In this document: positions 61,759 through 64,000 of the stretch, piece after piece
How the letters are laid out: each line of letters begins with the position of its first letter
Position numbering within the stretch: position 1 is the first letter of the stretch
Assembly (NCBI GenBank): GCA_028826165.1
Contig: JAPDFW010000060.1
Location: 62,001-126,000 of the forward strand
Reading direction: 5' to 3'
DNA length: 64,000 nucleotides
Source: Anaeramoeba ignava
Taxonomy: Eukaryota; Metamonada; Anaeramoebidae
Translations under genes and position numbers: made by a program
Notes under the pieces: model-generated
What the model saw: the letters and a program-made list of their open reading frames with translations, nothing else
What the model was told of the DNA's origin: nothing
Databases searched by the model: none

Positions 61759-62298
61759 AATAAAAAAAACTGAAAAAAACTGAAAAAAACTGAAAAAAAA
61801 AATGAAAAAAATGAAAAATTTTTTTTCCCATTTTTTCAATAATTTTTATTTTAATTTCAATTTTAATTTCAATTTTAATTTCAATTTTAATTTTGATTTT
61901 GATTTTAATTTCAATTTTAATTTCAATTTTAATTTCAATTTTAATTTCAATTTTAATTTTGATATTGATTTTAATTTCAATTTTGATTTTGATTTTGATT
62001 TCAATTTTAATTTCAATTTTAATTTTAATTTTAATTTTGATTTTAATTTTGATTTTAATTTTGATTTTAATTTTAATTTTTATTTCAATTTTGATTTTAA
62101 TTTTAATTTTAATTTTAATTTTGATTTTCATTTAAATTTTGATTTTGATTTTAATTTTAATTTTGATTTTGATTTTAATTTTAATTTTAATTTTCTTTTT
62201 CATTTTCATTTTGGTTTTAATTTTGATTTGAATTTTCATTTTCATTTTCTTTTTGATTTGTTTTGATCTTGATTTTCATTTTAATTTCAATTTTCAAT
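61759..62298. repeat. Promoter of ATG2 plus TTTTAATTTCAA hexamer array
   Basis: Next to the ATG2 ATG, the gene strand has three TTTTTTCAG blocks and TTTTTCATTTTTTTC (61770-61815). From 61840 to 62298 the plus strand is a TTTTAATTTCAATTTTGA array that runs to the stop of the PP2C gene and on into its coding repeats. Confidence 0.75.
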
Positions 62299-64000
62299 TT
62301 AATCTCGGTTTTGATCTTGATTTTCATTTTCATTTTCATTTTCATTTTCATTTTCATTTTCTTTTTCTTTTTCTTTTTCTTTTTCTTTTTCTTTTTCGTT
62401 TTGATTTTTGTTTTGATTTTGATTTTGATTTTGATTTTTATTAGTATCTTCTTGATTTGTTAATTGTTTATTTCTTTCTTCAGTAAGTTCATTAATAGTA
62501 ACAGTAGCCAACTTTTCAAATTCATCATCAAAAACTTCATTAGAAACAAGATTAACAAAATTGTTTAGAGAAGAATGAGAATTTTGAGGAGAAATAAGAG
62601 AAGATAAAGAAACAACAACAACAGAAATATTATCTAAAGATCCTCTATTCAAAGCGATATTTCTAAGTTTGACAGCAATAAGATTTGGATCCAAATGAGA
62701 ATTATTATTAACAATATCAACAGCTTCTTGGTCAGAAATAACATCCCAAATACCATCACAACCCAAGATAATATGCTTTGTTTCTGGTGTGATTTCAAAT
62801 GTTGTGATTTCGGGATCTGATGAAAAAAATGGTTGAAAAAGTATATCTCCAAGTCCTCTTGAAACTCCAAGAACTCCGTTAATTCTTCCATCTTCTGTTA
62901 CTGAACCTCCTATTTCAAGTATTCTTTTTCTTTCTTCTACATCTGTTGGTTTATGATCTCGTGTTAATCTTATTCCAACTCCATTCTTGTTTAAAACTGC
63001 TCTGGAATCTCCACAATTAATTATATGACAAATTTTAGATGTTAGTAACGCAATAACAACTGTAGTTCCACTTTCTTCTCGTATGTTTTTGAATAGAATA
63101 TTGAATTTATTGAAAATTTGTGAAATTTTTTCTTTTAATTTTTCATCTTGATTAAAAATTTGATTTTCTAATTGATTTTCTAATTGATTTTCTAATTGAT
63201 TTTGATTTTCTAATTGATTTTCTAATTGATTTTCTAATTGATTTTGATTTTCTAAATGATTTTGATTTTCATTTTCATTTTCATTTTGATTTTGATTTTG
63301 ATTTTCATTTTGATTTTCATTTTCATTTTCATTTTCATTTTGATTTTCATTTTGATTTTCATTTTGATTTTCATTTTGATTTTCATTTTGATTTTCATTT
63401 TCATTTTCATTTTGATTTTGATTTTGATTTTGATTTTGATTTTTATTTTCATTTTGATTTTGATTTTCATTTTCATTTTGTGAAGGAAATATTTCATCAA
63501 CTATTTTGGATATTTCTTTGGAAATTAACAAAGATGCATAATTTGAACAATGTCTTCCACCATGACCATCATAAACACCAATAAAATCAATACTTAAATT
63601 CTTTCCAATATCACATTGAATATCAATTGCATCTTCCATTCCTGGTCTTCTTCCCCAAATTTCTGAATATCCAACTCCATGAAATTTACTTTTAAGATTA
63701 AATGCTTTTCCATTACATTTAGGAAATAAATTAGTATCATAATCAAAAATAAGTTCATTAAGATTTGGGAAGAAAGTTCTTGCTTTTAATAATTCACCAT
63801 TTTCCGAATATATTTGAAATTTTGTTAATTTATCTTGGAATTCATGTTCAATTGTATTTCCTTCAAGATGAACAATTTCTAATGTAGGATGATTTGAAAG
63901 TATTGAAAGATCTAAATTATTTGCATTATTATGAGAAATTTTCAAGCATTGGAATATTCTTAAATCTTTTAAATCTTTTAATTCTTCTGATGAAATTTTC
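62299..64000 (-). CDS. PP2C-type protein phosphatase with LRR-like N-terminus (5' end outside window)
   Basis: The frame is open from the window edge (first full codon at 63999) to the TAA at 62299. The visible N-terminal part is LRR-like (LKDLKDLRIFQCLKISHNNA, LDLSILSNHPTLEIVHLEGN, FFPNLNELIFDYD). The PP2C catalytic domain follows with its metal and phosphate residues: GRRPGMEDA, FIGVYDGHGG, SGTTVVIALL, INCGDSRAVL, LTRDHKPTD, GVSRGLGD, SSDPEITTFEI, ILGCDGIWDV and DNISVVVV. A stretch of over 100 residues of NENQ/LENQ repeats (about 63160-63480) is inserted in the domain after EIFPSQ, and the C-terminus is a KEKE/NENE tail. LRR-PP2C proteins (PHLPP-like and amoebal PP2Cs) dephosphorylate Ser/Thr with Mn/Mg. 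The substrate is unknown. Confidence 0.9.
   Translation of the reverse strand, partial: KISSEELKDLKDLRIFQCLKISHNNANNLDLSILSNHPTLEIVHLEGNTIEHEFQDKLTKFQIYSENGELLKARTFFPNLNELIFDYDTNLFPKCNGKAFNLKSKFHGVGYSEIWGRRPGMEDAIDIQCDIGKNLSIDFIGVYDGHGGRHCSNYASLLISKEISKIVDEIFPSQNENENQNQNENKNQNQNQNQNQNENENENQNENQNENQNENQNENQNENENENENQNENQNQNQNENENENQNHLENQNQLENQLENQLENQNQLENQLENQLENQIFNQDEKLKEKISQIFNKFNILFKNIREESGTTVVIALLTSKICHIINCGDSRAVLNKNGVGIRLTRDHKPTDVEERKRILEIGGSVTEDGRINGVLGVSRGLGDILFQPFFSSDPEITTFEITPETKHIILGCDGIWDVISDQEAVDIVNNNSHLDPNLIAVKLRNIALNRGSLDNISVVVVSLSSLISPQNSHSSLNNFVNLVSNEVFDDEFEKLATVTINELTEERNKQLTNQEDTNKNQNQNQNQNKNQNEKEKEKEKEKEKENENENENENENENQDQNRD
63160..63480 (-). repeat. Coding Asn/Gln/Glu microsatellite in the PP2C catalytic domain
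   Basis: TTTTCATTTTGA/TTTTGATTTTCA hexamers (plus strand) and six TTTTCTAATTGA units encode NENQ and LENQ tracts that split the phosphatase fold between the DGHGG strand and the SGTT strand. Confidence 0.9.

Overview
The window is a piece of an extremely AT-rich, intron-bearing eukaryotic nuclear genome from a protist. Spliceosomal introns have GT..AG ends and are often very AT-rich. Intergenic DNA is packed with A/T hexamer microsatellites, and coding regions carry Asn/Gln/Glu-rich tracts. The gene content (tandem RCC1-BTB genes, tandem Rac-like GTPases, an actin paralogue, a bacterial-looking iron-sulphur flavoprotein and a cytosolic-type thiolase) fits an anaerobic amoeba or amoeboflagellate such as Anaeramoebae (Metamonada). 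That taxonomic guess rests on recognition and is not proven by the sequence; a dictyostelid-like amoebozoan is the main alternative. The genetic code appears standard, with TAA and TGA stops.

Layout. 1-4458: three tandem copies of an unrecognised two-TM, Cys-rich membrane protein gene. 4499-5839 (-): coiled-coil protein. 5840-6731: minisatellite. 6732-9634: a six-exon SNX9-type SH3-PX-BAR sorting nexin. 10395-13236: protein with tandem PH-like repeats, interrupted by a +1 frameshift. 13300-14381: ZNHIT2. 14488-15186: unknown. 15249-26579: five RCC1-BTB paralogues with a divergent actin between copies 2 and 3. 26824-27354: EIF1AD. 27578-28789 (-): acetyl-CoA acetyltransferase. 28892-30316: PAAF1/Rpn14. 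30506-33546: three-exon Fe-S/FAD oxidoreductase with a possible organellar presequence. 34621-40925 (-): a six-exon gene for a seven-TM protein with a long tail carrying a SPRY domain. 41225-46063: twelve-exon WDR11. 46165-46539 (-): small Lys-rich KEN-box protein. 46718-52175 (-): six tandem Rac-like GTPases. 52330-52997 (-): unknown small protein. 53117-54665: IMP4. 54761-55195: proteasome assembly chaperone 4. 55529-61758 (-): ATG2. 62299-64000 (-): PP2C phosphatase, 5' end beyond the window.

Most multi-exon genes were rebuilt here by joining open frames at GT..AG sites with phase consistency and, where possible, family alignment; the single reading frames alone miss them. Functional themes are membrane traffic and autophagy (SNX9, WDR11, ATG2), proteasome assembly (PAAF1, PAC4), RNP and ribosome biogenesis (IMP4, ZNHIT2, EIF1AD) and lineage-expanded signalling (Rac-like GTPases, RCC1-BTB, 7TM-SPRY). 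No tRNA, rRNA, transposon or CRISPR array was recognised. Genes are preceded by a T-rich stretch with repeated TTCATTTTTT blocks ending a few bases before the ATG, which is probably the core promoter/initiator plus a very short 5' UTR.
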